Assembly: GCF_004117055.1 (NCBI RefSeq)
Contig: NZ_CP026363.1
Coordinates: 3,929,001 to 3,993,000, forward strand
Source: Brevibacillus agri
GTDB taxonomy: Bacteria; Bacillota; Bacilli; Brevibacillales; Brevibacillaceae
Direction of reading: 5' to 3'
DNA length: 64,000 nucleotides
Part shown: one piece after another, positions 6,659 to 15,057 of the stretch
Layout: each line of letters begins with the position of its first letter
Numbering within the stretch: position 1 is the first letter of the stretch
Translations under genes and position numbers: made by a program
Notes under the pieces: model-generated
The model's database searches: none
What the model saw: only the letters and a program-made list of their open reading frames with translations
What the model was told of the DNA's origin: nothing

Positions 6659-7225
6659 CTATACCGGCACTAATACGCTTTTAACCATATGGCGGAATTG
6701 ATGTCCGCTCACCTTTACCGTCCCGTCCTGGCGATAGCCCAATGCTTCGTAGAGCTGGCGCGCACGCGGATTTTCCTCGTCCACCAAAAGGGCGATGCGG
6801 TCATGGCGGCGCTGGATTGCCTCCTGCTCGAACGCTGCCAGCAGCTTTTTGCCGATCCCTCTGCCCCTCTTGTCCGAGCGCACCGCTATCGAATCGAGGT
6901 AAAACTCATCGTCGCGCGCTTCCTTGACCAGCGCGGGAGCTACGCCCGTCCGCTTTTGGACAAACTCGACAAACGGCCGATCGAGCGCTTCGGTCTGGCT
7001 GCCATGATAAAACAGCGCCAGTCCCATTGGCTCGTCTCCTTCCATGGCAATGACGGCATTTTCGTAGCTGAGCCGATTTTGTTGCTGCGCGAAAAACTGC
7101 GCCATCAGCGAAATGGCCTCGTCAGCCTCCGTCGCTCCCGTCAAGGTGTACGCGATATCTCCAATGGCTTCATAAATCAGCGGTGCCGCAAATGCTGCAT
7201 CTCTCGGTTCCGCTTTACGTATCAT
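6659..7225 (-). CDS. GNAT family N-acetyltransferase
   Basis: The 188-residue protein spans a single GNAT domain. The acetyl-CoA pyrophosphate-binding motif A is at 120-128 (RGRGIGKKLL), preceded by the beta-4 strand YLDSIAVRSDKR and followed by ALLVDEENPRARQLYEALGY, the usual motif B. It transfers an acetyl group from acetyl-CoA to an unknown amine. The start MIRKAEPRDA is typical for the family. It is monocistronic, bounded by its own terminator. The substrate cannot be inferred. Confidence 0.9.
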   Translation of the reverse strand: MIRKAEPRDAAFAAPLIYEAIGDIAYTLTGATEADEAISLMAQFFAQQQNRLSYENAVIAMEGDEPMGLALFYHGSQTEALDRPFVEFVQKRTGVAPALVKEARDDEFYLDSIAVRSDKRGRGIGKKLLAAFEQEAIQRRHDRIALLVDEENPRARQLYEALGYRQDGTVKVSGHQFRHMVKSVLVPV

Positions 7226-7390
7226 GGTACTCTCTCCTTGCGTGTACTGTACGTGTCCATGCGCCGTCCCCTAAACAGACGGCTGCGAAAGGCGACCCGT
7301 TTTTTTGCTGGCCAAAGCCAACATCAGTCTCATTGTGGCACACTTTGCGCCCAAGGTCGAGCTACCCGCACAACTGTCACAAATTGGCAA

Positions 7391-7424
7391 CAAAGAAACC
7401 GCTCTCACATAGAGAGCGGTCTGT
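7391..7424 (-). terminator. Terminator after the HD-GYP gene
   Basis: ACCGCTCT (7398-7405) and AGAGCGGT (7413-7420) form a stem, followed on the minus strand by TTTCTTTG. It sits directly after the stop of the HD-GYP gene. Confidence 0.75.
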
Positions 7425-7430
7425 CTACGC

Positions 7431-8516
7431 CTACCCGATCATTTTTTCAATCGTCAGCTTGCGCTCGTAACGCAAATCGAGAAACTCGCCGCTGCGCCGC
7501 ACCAATGGCCGCATCGGCTCGTCCTGGTGAATCAGAATTATTTCGACCTCTTCCCCGCTGCTCAGGCGCGCCCTCGCCCCGACGTACAGCAAAGCGATGT
7601 AGCGCACAAAAACCGAGACCACCTCAATGTTCAACAGCCCGTTGCAAGCTTCCTTCCACAGAAGCTGCGCCGCCTCGAACGGAGAAGTTCTGCCTTTGTA
7701 GACCCGGTCGGAGCAAATCGCGTCGAACATGTCGGCGATCGCCAAAACCTGGCACTCCAGCGGTATCTCGTCGCCTTTTCGCTGTTCAGGATACCCGGAG
7801 CCATCCAGCCGCTCGTGGTGAAGCAGCGCGCAGAGCGCCAGCTTCTCTGAGCCGCCTTCCATCTTGCGAATCATGTCGTAGCCGTAAGTCGTGTGCTTTT
7901 TCATGATCGCAAATTCTTCCTCTGTCAGCTTGTCCGGCTTGAGCAGCACTTCCTTGGGAATGCGCATTTTTCCCACGTCATGCAAAAATCCTGCGTTCCC
8001 CATAAACGTCACCTGCTGCTCGTCCCACTTCAACAGCCGGGCGATCAGCGAACACAGAATACCTACGTTCAACGAATGCCGATATGTATAACTGTCCGCC
8101 CCTTCCAACACGTACAGGGAACGAAACAGTCCCAGATGCTTCGTCGATTTTTCCAGCACATTCGCAAAAATTTGCGAAAACTGCTCCAGACTGCCCACCT
8201 TGTCCTGCTGCAGTTGATCGAAAAGCAGCCGCGTCTGGTCCAAGGCTTGTACGTAAGCGGCGACAGTCTCCGCGTCAGCCTCCAACTGGAATAATTGTGT
8301 AGAAACCTGCTCCCCCGTTCCTTCCGTCCAGGTTTGCACGACCGCAACCTCTCGCACTCGCTGTTTCAGAAGAATATGTACATGTGCAGCCGTAATCGTC
8401 GTATTCTTTCCCAGCAGCAAAACTCCGCTGTTGGAGTAAAGATCCTCTGCTAATACTTGCCCAATCAGTTTGTGATCGACGGGTGCCGTAGGCATACAAT
8501 CAACCTTTCCAGTCAT
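7431..8516 (-). CDS. HD-GYP domain cyclic-di-GMP phosphodiesterase-type protein
   Basis: The 361-residue protein has an N-terminal part of about 130 residues (VLAEDLYSNSGVLLLGKNTT, common before HD-GYP domains), then an HD-GYP domain with HD at 179-180 (FLHDVGKMRIP) and HHERLDGSGYP at 233-243. It ends in a short basic beta-rich tail. The predicted role is hydrolysis of cyclic di-GMP in motility or biofilm control. The ATG at 8514-8516 has AGGAAA upstream; another in-frame ATG seven codons in (8495) also has GGAAAGG and could be the true start. It is the second HD-GYP gene in 9 kb. Confidence 0.85.
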   Translation of the reverse strand: MTGKVDCMPTAPVDHKLIGQVLAEDLYSNSGVLLLGKNTTITAAHVHILLKQRVREVAVVQTWTEGTGEQVSTQLFQLEADAETVAAYVQALDQTRLLFDQLQQDKVGSLEQFSQIFANVLEKSTKHLGLFRSLYVLEGADSYTYRHSLNVGILCSLIARLLKWDEQQVTFMGNAGFLHDVGKMRIPKEVLLKPDKLTEEEFAIMKKHTTYGYDMIRKMEGGSEKLALCALLHHERLDGSGYPEQRKGDEIPLECQVLAIADMFDAICSDRVYKGRTSPFEAAQLLWKEACNGLLNIEVVSVFVRYIALLYVGARARLSSGEEVEIILIHQDEPMRPLVRRSGEFLDLRYERKLTIEKMIG

Positions 8517-8665
8517 GTATTTTCCTAAATTATAGAAAGGAAGGGGAAGAGTTACAATCTTTTTTTCGACAATTGTCATGATTTCGCGAGCGGGACGTTC
8601 TGCTTGCGCCGCACATACGATATAGAGCGAATGCTAGCGGTGATTTCAAGGAGGGAACGCGTTTC

Positions 8666-9349
8666 ATGACGACACTGTACATCACGCCAAAGGCATGGAA
8701 ACAGATCGAACAGACTGTACGAAAAAAACCCTCGCTGGAAACAGGAGGGATCATGATGGGATATCCGCTCGGGGATGAAAAGTGGGTCGTGACGTTTGCC
8801 AGCGACCCGGGGCCAAATGCGATTCATCAGCCGCACTCGATCTTTTTCGATGATGACTACTTGAAAAGGCTCGTCCGCAAGCTGAGCCGAAACCGCCAGT
8901 GGCAGTACATCGGCGATTGGCATAGCCACACGATCAAGCGGCTGTCCCCGAGCAAAGGGGACAAACGAACCATCTGGGCAAAAGCTTCGCAATCCGTGTA
9001 CATGTCTTCCTCCCCGCTGATGCTGATTGTCGGGCTTGGCAAGCGCAATCAGCTTCAGGCGCGCGGGTTCATTCTCGGGAATACCCTGCGCGAAGTTGGG
9101 AAGATCGAGCTGTATAATCGGCAAGCTCATCGACAGCCCGGCGAAAAAGCTCCATCGCCTGGTTCTTCCCCCAGCTTGGCTGGTTCTCTGATACGACACA
9201 GATCGCATAGCGCGGCTCCTCCAAAGGAGCGTAGCCGACAAACCAAAGGTGATTTTTGGAATCGCTTGTACTCCCTGTCTGGGCGGTCCCGCTCTTCCCG
9301 GCAACCTGCCAGGAAGAATCCAGCAGTATTTGGCCGGTCCCATCTGTAA
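8666..9349 (+). CDS. JAMM/MPN (Mov34) metallopeptidase with an overlapping C-terminal extension
   Basis: A complete JAMM zinc-protease signature is visible: Glu25 in SLETGGIMMGY, then His86-x-His88 and Ser96-x-x-Asp99 in DWHSHTIKRLSPSKGD. Bacterial members cleave isopeptide or peptide bonds, for example in sulfur-carrier systems. The start has AAGGAGGG upstream. The recognisable domain ends near residue 150. The remaining residues, rich in Arg, Ser and Pro, are encoded antisense to the 3' end of the penicillin-binding-protein gene, a tail-to-tail overlap of 281 bp. The natural stop was probably lost, or the tail is an artefact. The partner substrate is unknown. Confidence 0.75.
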   Translation: MTTLYITPKAWKQIEQTVRKKPSLETGGIMMGYPLGDEKWVVTFASDPGPNAIHQPHSIFFDDDYLKRLVRKLSRNRQWQYIGDWHSHTIKRLSPSKGDKRTIWAKASQSVYMSSSPLMLIVGLGKRNQLQARGFILGNTLREVGKIELYNRQAHRQPGEKAPSPGSSPSLAGSLIRHRSHSAAPPKERSRQTKGDFWNRLYSLSGRSRSSRQPARKNPAVFGRSHL

Positions 9350-10898
9350 CGACCTTGCGCATCATTTTGCGCAGCTTGCTCGCTGTCACATAGTCGATTC
9401 CGGCGGCAGAGAGCTTCTGCTCCGGAAACTGGTAGAACGGCTGTCCGTTTCGATAAGCAATTTCCTTGACCAGACGTACCTGCGCGGGTTGGCCGCCGCG
9501 CAGGATCGTCACCATCATGTTCGCCGCCTGCAGCGGAGTAATCCGCACATCGCGCTGGCCGATTGCGCTCTGGATCAAGACGCCCTCGTCGCTGTAGGAG
9601 ACATCCTTCGCAAACACACGGCCGCTTTCTTCGCCATCGAGCTGCTTGAATCCATCCAGCTTGAACAGATGCGCAGTTGCATGCCCCACCTGAGCGGTCA
9701 AGCCCAGTCTCCGGGCGTACTCCTCCAGCTTTTCTGAGCCGACTCTTTTCGCAATTTCCGCAAAAGCGATGTTGCACGACTCGGCGTAAGCCTCCTCCAT
9801 CGTGACGCTGCCGTGCCCTTCCTTTTTCCAGCAGGAAAAATGGTACTTGCCGTACTCGCCCGTACACGTAAACCGCTCCGTAGGGGAAATCACGCCTTCC
9901 GCCAAGGCGGCAGCGGCTACCACCGTCTTGAAGACAGAGCCTGGCGGCAACTGCTTGAACGCCCTGTTTTTCCACTCGCCGGCTTGGCCGCCTACATTCG
10001 TCTGGTCGTAGCTTGGCCGGCTGACAGCGGCGAGAATATCGGCGTTTTGCGCATCCAGGACGACGACGCTGCCTTCCCGCAGGCCGACCTGATCTGCCGC
10101 CGCCTCCATTCGCCGCTGAATGTCCACATCGAGCGTGGTCGACAGCGAAAGCGGGTAATATTGATTGCTAGGCTTCGTATAGCGAATGTCCAGTCCGCGC
10201 AGCGGCTTGCCCTGGCCGTCGACGTAGTAGGACAAGACCGACGGCTCCACTCCTTGCAAAAAGCGGTCAAAGCTTCTTTCCAGCCCGGATGCGCCAACGG
10301 TAGATTCCGCATTCATTTTGCCGCTCGCCCATTCGTCCGGGTAGAGCGTCTCGACCATGCCAGGATTTTTGTGAATGAAGCCGATCAGATGCTTGGCCAC
10401 TTCGTCTGTGCGGTAGCGCTCCGTCACCGCCAATGCTACTACACCGGGAATCGCAAGCGCGTTGATTTCGTCTGCCTGCTTTTGGGTAAGCTCGATCAGC
10501 TTGCCTGTTTCGCTGCGCAGAAGCAGCGGGACCTTTGCTTTTTCCATCGTCTCGGACAGCCGTTCTTTTGGCTGGCCTGTAATTTCCGCCAGCCTGGCAA
10601 GCCCTTCTGTCCCTTCCAGGCTGCCGCGGGCAAGCGGAAACAAAATCAGGGCGAGATGCTCTACGCCTGTAAACGCATAGCCGCCGCGATCCAAAATATC
10701 TCCGCGGCCGCTGTGCAGCACAAAGCTTTGCTGCCGTTGCTTCACCGAAGCTTTCACCAAGTCGATTCCGCGCCGGGAAAAGCGATGGGGCGCGCCGAGC
10801 TGTATCCACCACAGCCGGGCAATCAGCCCTACCCAGAGTAGCGTCATCGCCATCAACACGAGAAAATGCCGTCGTTTGATCCGTCGATCAAGCTGCAT
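9069..10898 (-). CDS. pbpI: Class B penicillin-binding protein (PbpI/YrrR-like transpeptidase)
   Basis: The 609-residue protein has a short cytoplasmic start, one membrane anchor (about 10-30, FLVLMAMTLLWVGLIARLWW), a PBP dimerisation domain and a transpeptidase domain. The catalytic motifs are in order: SxxK in LPPGSVFKTV, SxN in AESCNIAF and KSG in VAGKSGTAQTG. It crosslinks peptidoglycan outside the membrane. B. subtilis has pbpI (yrrR) at the same place near udk, which supports the symbol. The ATG at 10896-10898 is preferred because GGGGAGGG precedes it. The C-terminus overlaps the JAMM gene in the opposite direction. Confidence 0.88.
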   Translation of the reverse strand: MQLDRRIKRRHFLVLMAMTLLWVGLIARLWWIQLGAPHRFSRRGIDLVKASVKQRQQSFVLHSGRGDILDRGGYAFTGVEHLALILFPLARGSLEGTEGLARLAEITGQPKERLSETMEKAKVPLLLRSETGKLIELTQKQADEINALAIPGVVALAVTERYRTDEVAKHLIGFIHKNPGMVETLYPDEWASGKMNAESTVGASGLERSFDRFLQGVEPSVLSYYVDGQGKPLRGLDIRYTKPSNQYYPLSLSTTLDVDIQRRMEAAADQVGLREGSVVVLDAQNADILAAVSRPSYDQTNVGGQAGEWKNRAFKQLPPGSVFKTVVAAAALAEGVISPTERFTCTGEYGKYHFSCWKKEGHGSVTMEEAYAESCNIAFAEIAKRVGSEKLEEYARRLGLTAQVGHATAHLFKLDGFKQLDGEESGRVFAKDVSYSDEGVLIQSAIGQRDVRITPLQAANMMVTILRGGQPAQVRLVKEIAYRNGQPFYQFPEQKLSAAGIDYVTASKLRKMMRKVVTDGTGQILLDSSWQVAGKSGTAQTGSTSDSKNHLWFVGYAPLEEPRYAICVVSENQPSWGKNQAMELFRRAVDELADYTARSSQLRAGYSRE

Positions 10899-10964
10899 GC
10901 CGTTTCCCTCCCCGCCCTTTTTTTCCCAGTATTGCCGGAATCGCCGGGCGAGAAACTTTTCCAT

Positions 10965-10993
10965 GCAAAAAACACACTGCAACTGGCAGTGTG
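10965..10993 (-). terminator. Terminator between udk and pbpI
   Basis: On the minus strand CACACTGC and GCAGTGTG pair and are followed by TTTTTT. It separates udk from the penicillin-binding-protein gene in the space where B. subtilis has greA. Confidence 0.8.
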
Positions 10994-11018
10994 CTTTCGT
11001 TCAAAACCGGATTGGATG

Positions 11019-11660
11019 CTACAGCCTGGCTGGCTGCTGTTTTTCCAACAGGATGTTTTTGATTTTCGTCGACAAAAGATCGAGTGCCACGCGGTTGTAT
11101 CCGCCCTCGGGAATGATGACATCCGCATAGCGCTTGGTCGGCTCGATGAACTGCAGGTGCATCGGACGCACAACATTCAAATATTGATTGACCACAGAAT
11201 CCAGCGAACGGCCGCGCTCCTCGATATCGCGCACGATCCGGCGAACGATGCGCACATCCGCATCCGTGTCGACAAACACCTTGATATCCATAAGATTGCG
11301 AATCCGCTCGTCTTCTAAAATCAGCATCCCTTCGAGAATGATGACGTCCTTCGGGTCTACCTGGATTTGCTCGCTCTTGCGGTTGTGCACCTTGAAATCG
11401 TAAATCGGCTTTTGGATCGCCCGTCCTTGCAGCAGTTCCTGCAAGTGGTGCAAAAGCAGATCGTTGTCAAATGCAAGCGGATGGTCGTAATTCGTCAAGG
11501 CGCGCTCTTCTATACTCAGATGGCTCTGATCCTTGTAGTACGAATCTTGCTCGATCATCGTCACGCTATCGTTGCGGAACTGGTGATACAGCTCCTTTGC
11601 CACCGTGGTCTTTCCCGAACCACTGCCTCCTGCTACCCCAATCAATACGGGGTTACCCAT
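11019..11660 (-). CDS. udk: Uridine kinase
   Basis: The 213-residue protein phosphorylates uridine and cytidine to the monophosphates in pyrimidine salvage. The P-loop GGSGSGKT is at 11-18, followed by the nucleoside-binding segments [14 protein letters not shown] and NYDHPLAFD and the lid-type region [14 protein letters not shown]. Its length is close to the 211 residues of B. subtilis Udk. The ATG at 11658-11660 is chosen over an upstream ATG at 11681 because the protein then starts directly with the P-loop strand and GGAAGGGG lies upstream. It lies 42 bp after the O-methyltransferase gene, as in the conserved yrrM-udk order. Confidence 0.95.
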   Translation of the reverse strand: MGNPVLIGVAGGSGSGKTTVAKELYHQFRNDSVTMIEQDSYYKDQSHLSIEERALTNYDHPLAFDNDLLLHHLQELLQGRAIQKPIYDFKVHNRKSEQIQVDPKDVIILEGMLILEDERIRNLMDIKVFVDTDADVRIVRRIVRDIEERGRSLDSVVNQYLNVVRPMHLQFIEPTKRYADVIIPEGGYNRVALDLLSTKIKNILLEKQQPARL

Positions 11661-11702
11661 GCCACATGTCCCCTTCCTCATGCTGCTTCTAACGAAATCA
11701 CC

Positions 11703-12347
11703 CTACGGCTGCATGCGTTTCTTCAAGCTGACAGCCAGTCCGTCCCCTACTGGTATGAACGTCGTCTCCAAATCCGGCCGCTCTGCCAAATGCGCGTTGA
11801 AGGCGAGCAGCTTGTCCACCATCGGCCGTTGTCTTTTGCCTGCCTCGTCTGGCGTCGCCACCAATCCGCGGAACAGGACGTTGTCGCTGATGACAAGTCC
11901 CCCCTCCCGGAGCAGGGGCAAGTACAAATCGAGAAACGCCCGATACTGTCCTTTGGCCGCGTCGATAAACAGGCAGTCAAACTGATAGGAATCAGGCAGT
12001 CCAAGCGTCGCGTCGCGCAACAGGATTTCAACCCGGTCCGCGCAGCCCGCTTCCGCTACATTGGCCCGTGCCCGCGCCAGACGTTCTTCATCTATGTCCA
12101 TCGTGACAATCCGCGCCTGTGGTGCTGCTTCGGCAAGCCAAATGGTCGAATAGCCGATCGCTGTACCTACCTCCAAAATCGATTGGGGGCGATGCAGCAA
12201 AAGCAGCATTCTCATCACCTGAGCGGAAGCAAGCTGAACGATCGGAATATTTTCTTCGGCAGCTTCCTGTTCCAGTCGCGCCAGAAGCGGCGATCGCGCC
12301 GGAACCAGGCCCGACACGTAGTCGTCGATTGCGGGATTGGTTATCAT
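11703..12347 (-). CDS. SAM-dependent O-methyltransferase (YrrM/TrmR family)
   Basis: The 214-residue protein is a class I methyltransferase of the caffeoyl-CoA/catechol O-methyltransferase type. The SAM site is visible as LEVGTAIGYSTIWLA, then the acidic MDIDEERLARARAN and LFIDAAKGQYRAFLDLYLPL, ending in ISDNVLFRG. The B. subtilis ortholog YrrM (TrmR) methylates 5-hydroxyuridine in the tRNA wobble position; that role is inferred from position and family. It lies between mltG and udk as in Bacillus. Confidence 0.85.
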   Translation of the reverse strand: MITNPAIDDYVSGLVPARSPLLARLEQEAAEENIPIVQLASAQVMRMLLLLHRPQSILEVGTAIGYSTIWLAEAAPQARIVTMDIDEERLARARANVAEAGCADRVEILLRDATLGLPDSYQFDCLFIDAAKGQYRAFLDLYLPLLREGGLVISDNVLFRGLVATPDEAGKRQRPMVDKLLAFNAHLAERPDLETTFIPVGDGLAVSLKKRMQP

Positions 12348-12395
12348 GATTTCACTCCTCTTTCGTTACAACCGCATTATTATAGCATACCTCGC

Positions 12396-12430
12396 CAAAA
12401 AGAACAGAGGAAACCTGGTTAGTTTCCCCT
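12396..12430 (-). terminator. Terminator overlapping the mltG stop
   Basis: On the minus strand AGGGGAAAC and GTTTCCTCT pair around the mltG stop codon and are followed by TTCTTTTTGG. It would limit read-through from mltG into the methyltransferase gene. Confidence 0.6.
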
Positions 12431-13519
12431 GCTTTTTGCATCATTTGCGTTGTGCTCAGAAAGTGTTTTGGAGAAGTAATGCTCCGAGGTTCCGTCTTTT
12501 TTCGTGACGTAGAAAAAGTAGTCGTGCTGTGCGGGATTGACAACCGCTTCCAGTGAGGCTCTGCCCGGATTGGCAATCGGTCCCGGCGGCAAGCCCGGGT
12601 TCAGGTACGTGTTGTACGGGCTTTTCACCTTCAAATCTTCATACGTCAGCCGATCGCGTTGCTTGCCCAAAATAAACTGCACGGTGGCGTCGGCCTGCAG
12701 CGGCCATTTATCGCGGATGCGGTTGTAGTACACGCCGGCGACGAGCGGCCGCTCCTTGTCTACCGTCACTTCCCGTTCCACGATGGAAGCGAGGCTGACC
12801 GCCTCATCGAGCGTCAGTCCGCGCTGTTTGAGCTGCTCTGTCCACTGCGGCTGCCATACTTTCTCGAATTGGGCCAGCATCCGCGAGACGACTTCATGCG
12901 CAGTGGCGTCCTTGTCCACCTCGTACGTCTCCGGGAACAAATACCCTTCGAGACGGTGCTTGCGATCCTTGTTTTTCGGAATCTGCGCCACAAATTCGTA
13001 CTCCGGAAATTCTCCTTCGTTCACTTCTTTCAGAAAAGCTGCTTTCTCGACAATGCCTTCCTTGTCCAGATGTTCGGCAATCTGCTCAATGTTCCAGCCT
13101 TCCGGGATGGTAAAACGCGCTGCGTTCACTACCGTTTTTCCCTCTGCCATCGCCGTGAGCATATCGTCAATGGCTTGTCCTGTTGTAAACTGGTACTCGC
13201 CTGCCTTCAGTTGCGGGGCCACGCCTTTGTACTTCACGTAGTACTGGAACAGATCGGCATTGCGGATCAGCCCTTGCTCTTCCAGCAATCTGCCGATTTC
13301 CCGCACGGAAGAACCAGTGGGAATCGTCACGTTTTTGGCCGTTTGCGGTCCGTCTACGGGTTGCAGTCCTTCGTACACATACCACGCTGCTCCCCCGGCA
13401 GCCACGATGGCGATGAGAAACAAGGCTACCAGCCACATGACAATCCGGCCGCCTCTCCTGCGCCGGTACGCAGCAGGTCTGTCTGATCTGAAATCAGGCT
13501 TCGCTGACATTGGTTTCAA
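12419..13519 (-). CDS. mltG: Endolytic murein transglycosylase MltG (YceG-like)
   Basis: The 366-residue protein has a basic N-terminus, one membrane segment (about 28-48, IVMWLVALFLIAIVAAGGAA) and an extracellular YceG domain starting at NVTIPTGSSVREIGRLLEEQ with a LysM-like part. The catalytic glutamate lies in SLASIVEREVTVDKE. It cuts nascent glycan strands and sets their length. The TTG at 13517-13519 is chosen because GGGAGG is 9 bases upstream; an ATG three codons later is the alternative. In B. subtilis yrrL follows yrzB; here five genes are inserted between them and mltG has its own promoter. Confidence 0.92.
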   Translation of the reverse strand: MKPMSAKPDFRSDRPAAYRRRRGGRIVMWLVALFLIAIVAAGGAAWYVYEGLQPVDGPQTAKNVTIPTGSSVREIGRLLEEQGLIRNADLFQYYVKYKGVAPQLKAGEYQFTTGQAIDDMLTAMAEGKTVVNAARFTIPEGWNIEQIAEHLDKEGIVEKAAFLKEVNEGEFPEYEFVAQIPKNKDRKHRLEGYLFPETYEVDKDATAHEVVSRMLAQFEKVWQPQWTEQLKQRGLTLDEAVSLASIVEREVTVDKERPLVAGVYYNRIRDKWPLQADATVQFILGKQRDRLTYEDLKVKSPYNTYLNPGLPPGPIANPGRASLEAVVNPAQHDYFFYVTKKDGTSEHYFSKTLSEHNANDAKSRGN

Positions 13520-13562
13520 GCTAGAAATCCTCCCTTTAGGGTCTCTTCTCTCCATCCTGTCT

Positions 13563-13591
13563 ATTATACAAGAGCTGTCATTCGCTGTCAC
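13563..13591 (-). promoter_or_regulatory. Sigma-A-type promoter for mltG
   Basis: Read on the minus strand, GTGACA is followed after 17 bases by a perfect TATAAT, 45 bases before the mltG start. It lies after the terminator of the inserted operon, so mltG is uncoupled from it. Confidence 0.7.
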
Positions 13592-13654
13592 TGCATACGG
13601 TTTTTTGGCGAAAAAAGACAAAAGATCAGGAATGGTAGCGAAAACTCTCCACTC

Positions 13655-13682
13655 AAAAAAAGCGCTGCCCGGTAGCAGCGCT
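13655..13682 (-). terminator. Terminator of the sigma-54 operon
   Basis: On the minus strand AGCGCTGC and GCAGCGCT form a stem, followed by TTTTTTT. It lies 26 bases after the permease gene. Confidence 0.88.
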
Positions 13683-13707
13683 TGCAGCACACTTTTGAAC
13701 TTTTCTC

Positions 13708-15045
13708 TCAAGTAAACATCATGTACAAAACGATAGCCAGGCAAAGGACGGCAAACGGGATGACGACACTCAACACAAAAATCGGTCGATAGGCCCGCTG
13801 ATGGGTTTCATGGCAGACCGCGCGCACAGTCGTCACGATGTATCCGTTATGCGGCAGCGAGTCGAGAGCGCCGGAAGCGAGCGCAGAGATGCGATGCATG
13901 GCTCCCGGGTCCAGACCTTGGCTCATGTAGATCGGCGCCAAAATCGGCAGGGCGATGCCCAAGCCACCGGAGGCAGAGCCTGTGATCGCGGCAATCAGCG
14001 TGACAGACAGGCCCAGACTCACGTATTCCAGGCCCTCCAGCCCCACGAGCGTATCCACAATCGCGCTAAAAGCAGGGACCTTCGCCGCCACAGCTCCGAA
14101 GCCGACGACCGCGCACGTATTGGCCGTGGCGATCAGGGCGTTTTCTGTCCCTTTGGCAAACATCGCCCAGTAATGTCTCGCGTATTTGTTCATCAGCACA
14201 AGCCCGGCGAATATCCCGATCAAAAGCGCGATCAAAACGGCGGAAGTAGTGGAAATGTAAGAGGACAATAGGTTGAGCGCTGTGACAACGAGGACGAGCG
14301 GAGCTATTGCCAGCAAAATAGGCGGCAGCTTCGTCTCGGCTGCTTCTGCGGCGGTCGCCGCGACTTCCTCGTTTGCCGAGCCGGCTGCTTTCGGGTCGTA
14401 CGTATATCCGAAGCCTTCGCCGCTTTTCACCGCTTTCGCAACGGCGCGGCTCAAGTAAAGCCCGCCAGACACCATCAGCAACAGCGCCATCGCGACGCCG
14501 ATCCAGCCGCCCGCCCCAGGCGTCGTCCCGAAAAACTGGGTCGGAATCAAGTTTTGAATTTCCGGCGAGCCGGGGGACGTCATCGTGAACGTAATCGAGC
14601 CGAAGACGAGCGCGGCGGGAATGAACCGATGCGGAAGGTCGGCTTCCTTGAACAAGGCTACCGCAATCGGATAGACAGAAAAGGCGACGATAAATACGCT
14701 GACGCCCCCATACGTCATGATCGCGCACGCCGCCACGACAGCGAAAACGGCCCGACCCGCTCCGAGCTTTCGCCGTACCCAGTCGGCGATCGCTTTCGCT
14801 GCCTGCGTGTCCTCCATCACTTTTCCGAAAACAGCGCCGAGCAGAAACGTCAAAAACCACGATTTAAAAAAGCCCGTGAACCCGTCCATGTAATGGGTCG
14901 ACATCGCTTCTTCCAGTCCCAGCCCGCCGCTTGCCGCCACCACTGCAGCGCACACGATGGCCGCGACGATGATGTTGATGCCGCGCATCGTCAAAAAGAT
15001 GAGCAGACCTAATCCAATTATCAAGCCGAAAAAGCTGAGCAGCAT
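13708..15045 (-). CDS. GntP-family permease
   Basis: This 445-residue integral membrane protein has about 12 hydrophobic segments and resembles the GntP gluconate/organic-acid:proton symporter family (MTYGGVSVFIVAFSVYPIAV, ITGSASGGLGIALPIL and the end segment SLPHNGYIVTTV). GntP relatives import gluconate, fructuronate, serine or hydroxybutyrate. As the last gene of the operon, 12 bp after the alcohol dehydrogenase gene, it probably imports the small hydroxyacid that the three enzymes oxidise. The middle region has an Ala/Glu-rich cytoplasmic loop (AAGSANEEVAATAAEAAETK). The substrate is not certain. Confidence 0.85.
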   Translation of the reverse strand: MLLSFFGLIIGLGLLIFLTMRGINIIVAAIVCAAVVAASGGLGLEEAMSTHYMDGFTGFFKSWFLTFLLGAVFGKVMEDTQAAKAIADWVRRKLGAGRAVFAVVAACAIMTYGGVSVFIVAFSVYPIAVALFKEADLPHRFIPAALVFGSITFTMTSPGSPEIQNLIPTQFFGTTPGAGGWIGVAMALLLMVSGGLYLSRAVAKAVKSGEGFGYTYDPKAAGSANEEVAATAAEAAETKLPPILLAIAPLVLVVTALNLLSSYISTTSAVLIALLIGIFAGLVLMNKYARHYWAMFAKGTENALIATANTCAVVGFGAVAAKVPAFSAIVDTLVGLEGLEYVSLGLSVTLIAAITGSASGGLGIALPILAPIYMSQGLDPGAMHRISALASGALDSLPHNGYIVTTVRAVCHETHQRAYRPIFVLSVVIPFAVLCLAIVLYMMFT

Positions 15046-15057
15046 GCCCTCATCTCC

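Noticed and set aside
6689..7906. Plus-strand frame of 405 codons across the GNAT and HD-GYP genes
   Set aside because: It runs antisense through two well-supported genes and their terminators, and its sequence is Arg/Ser-rich low-complexity.
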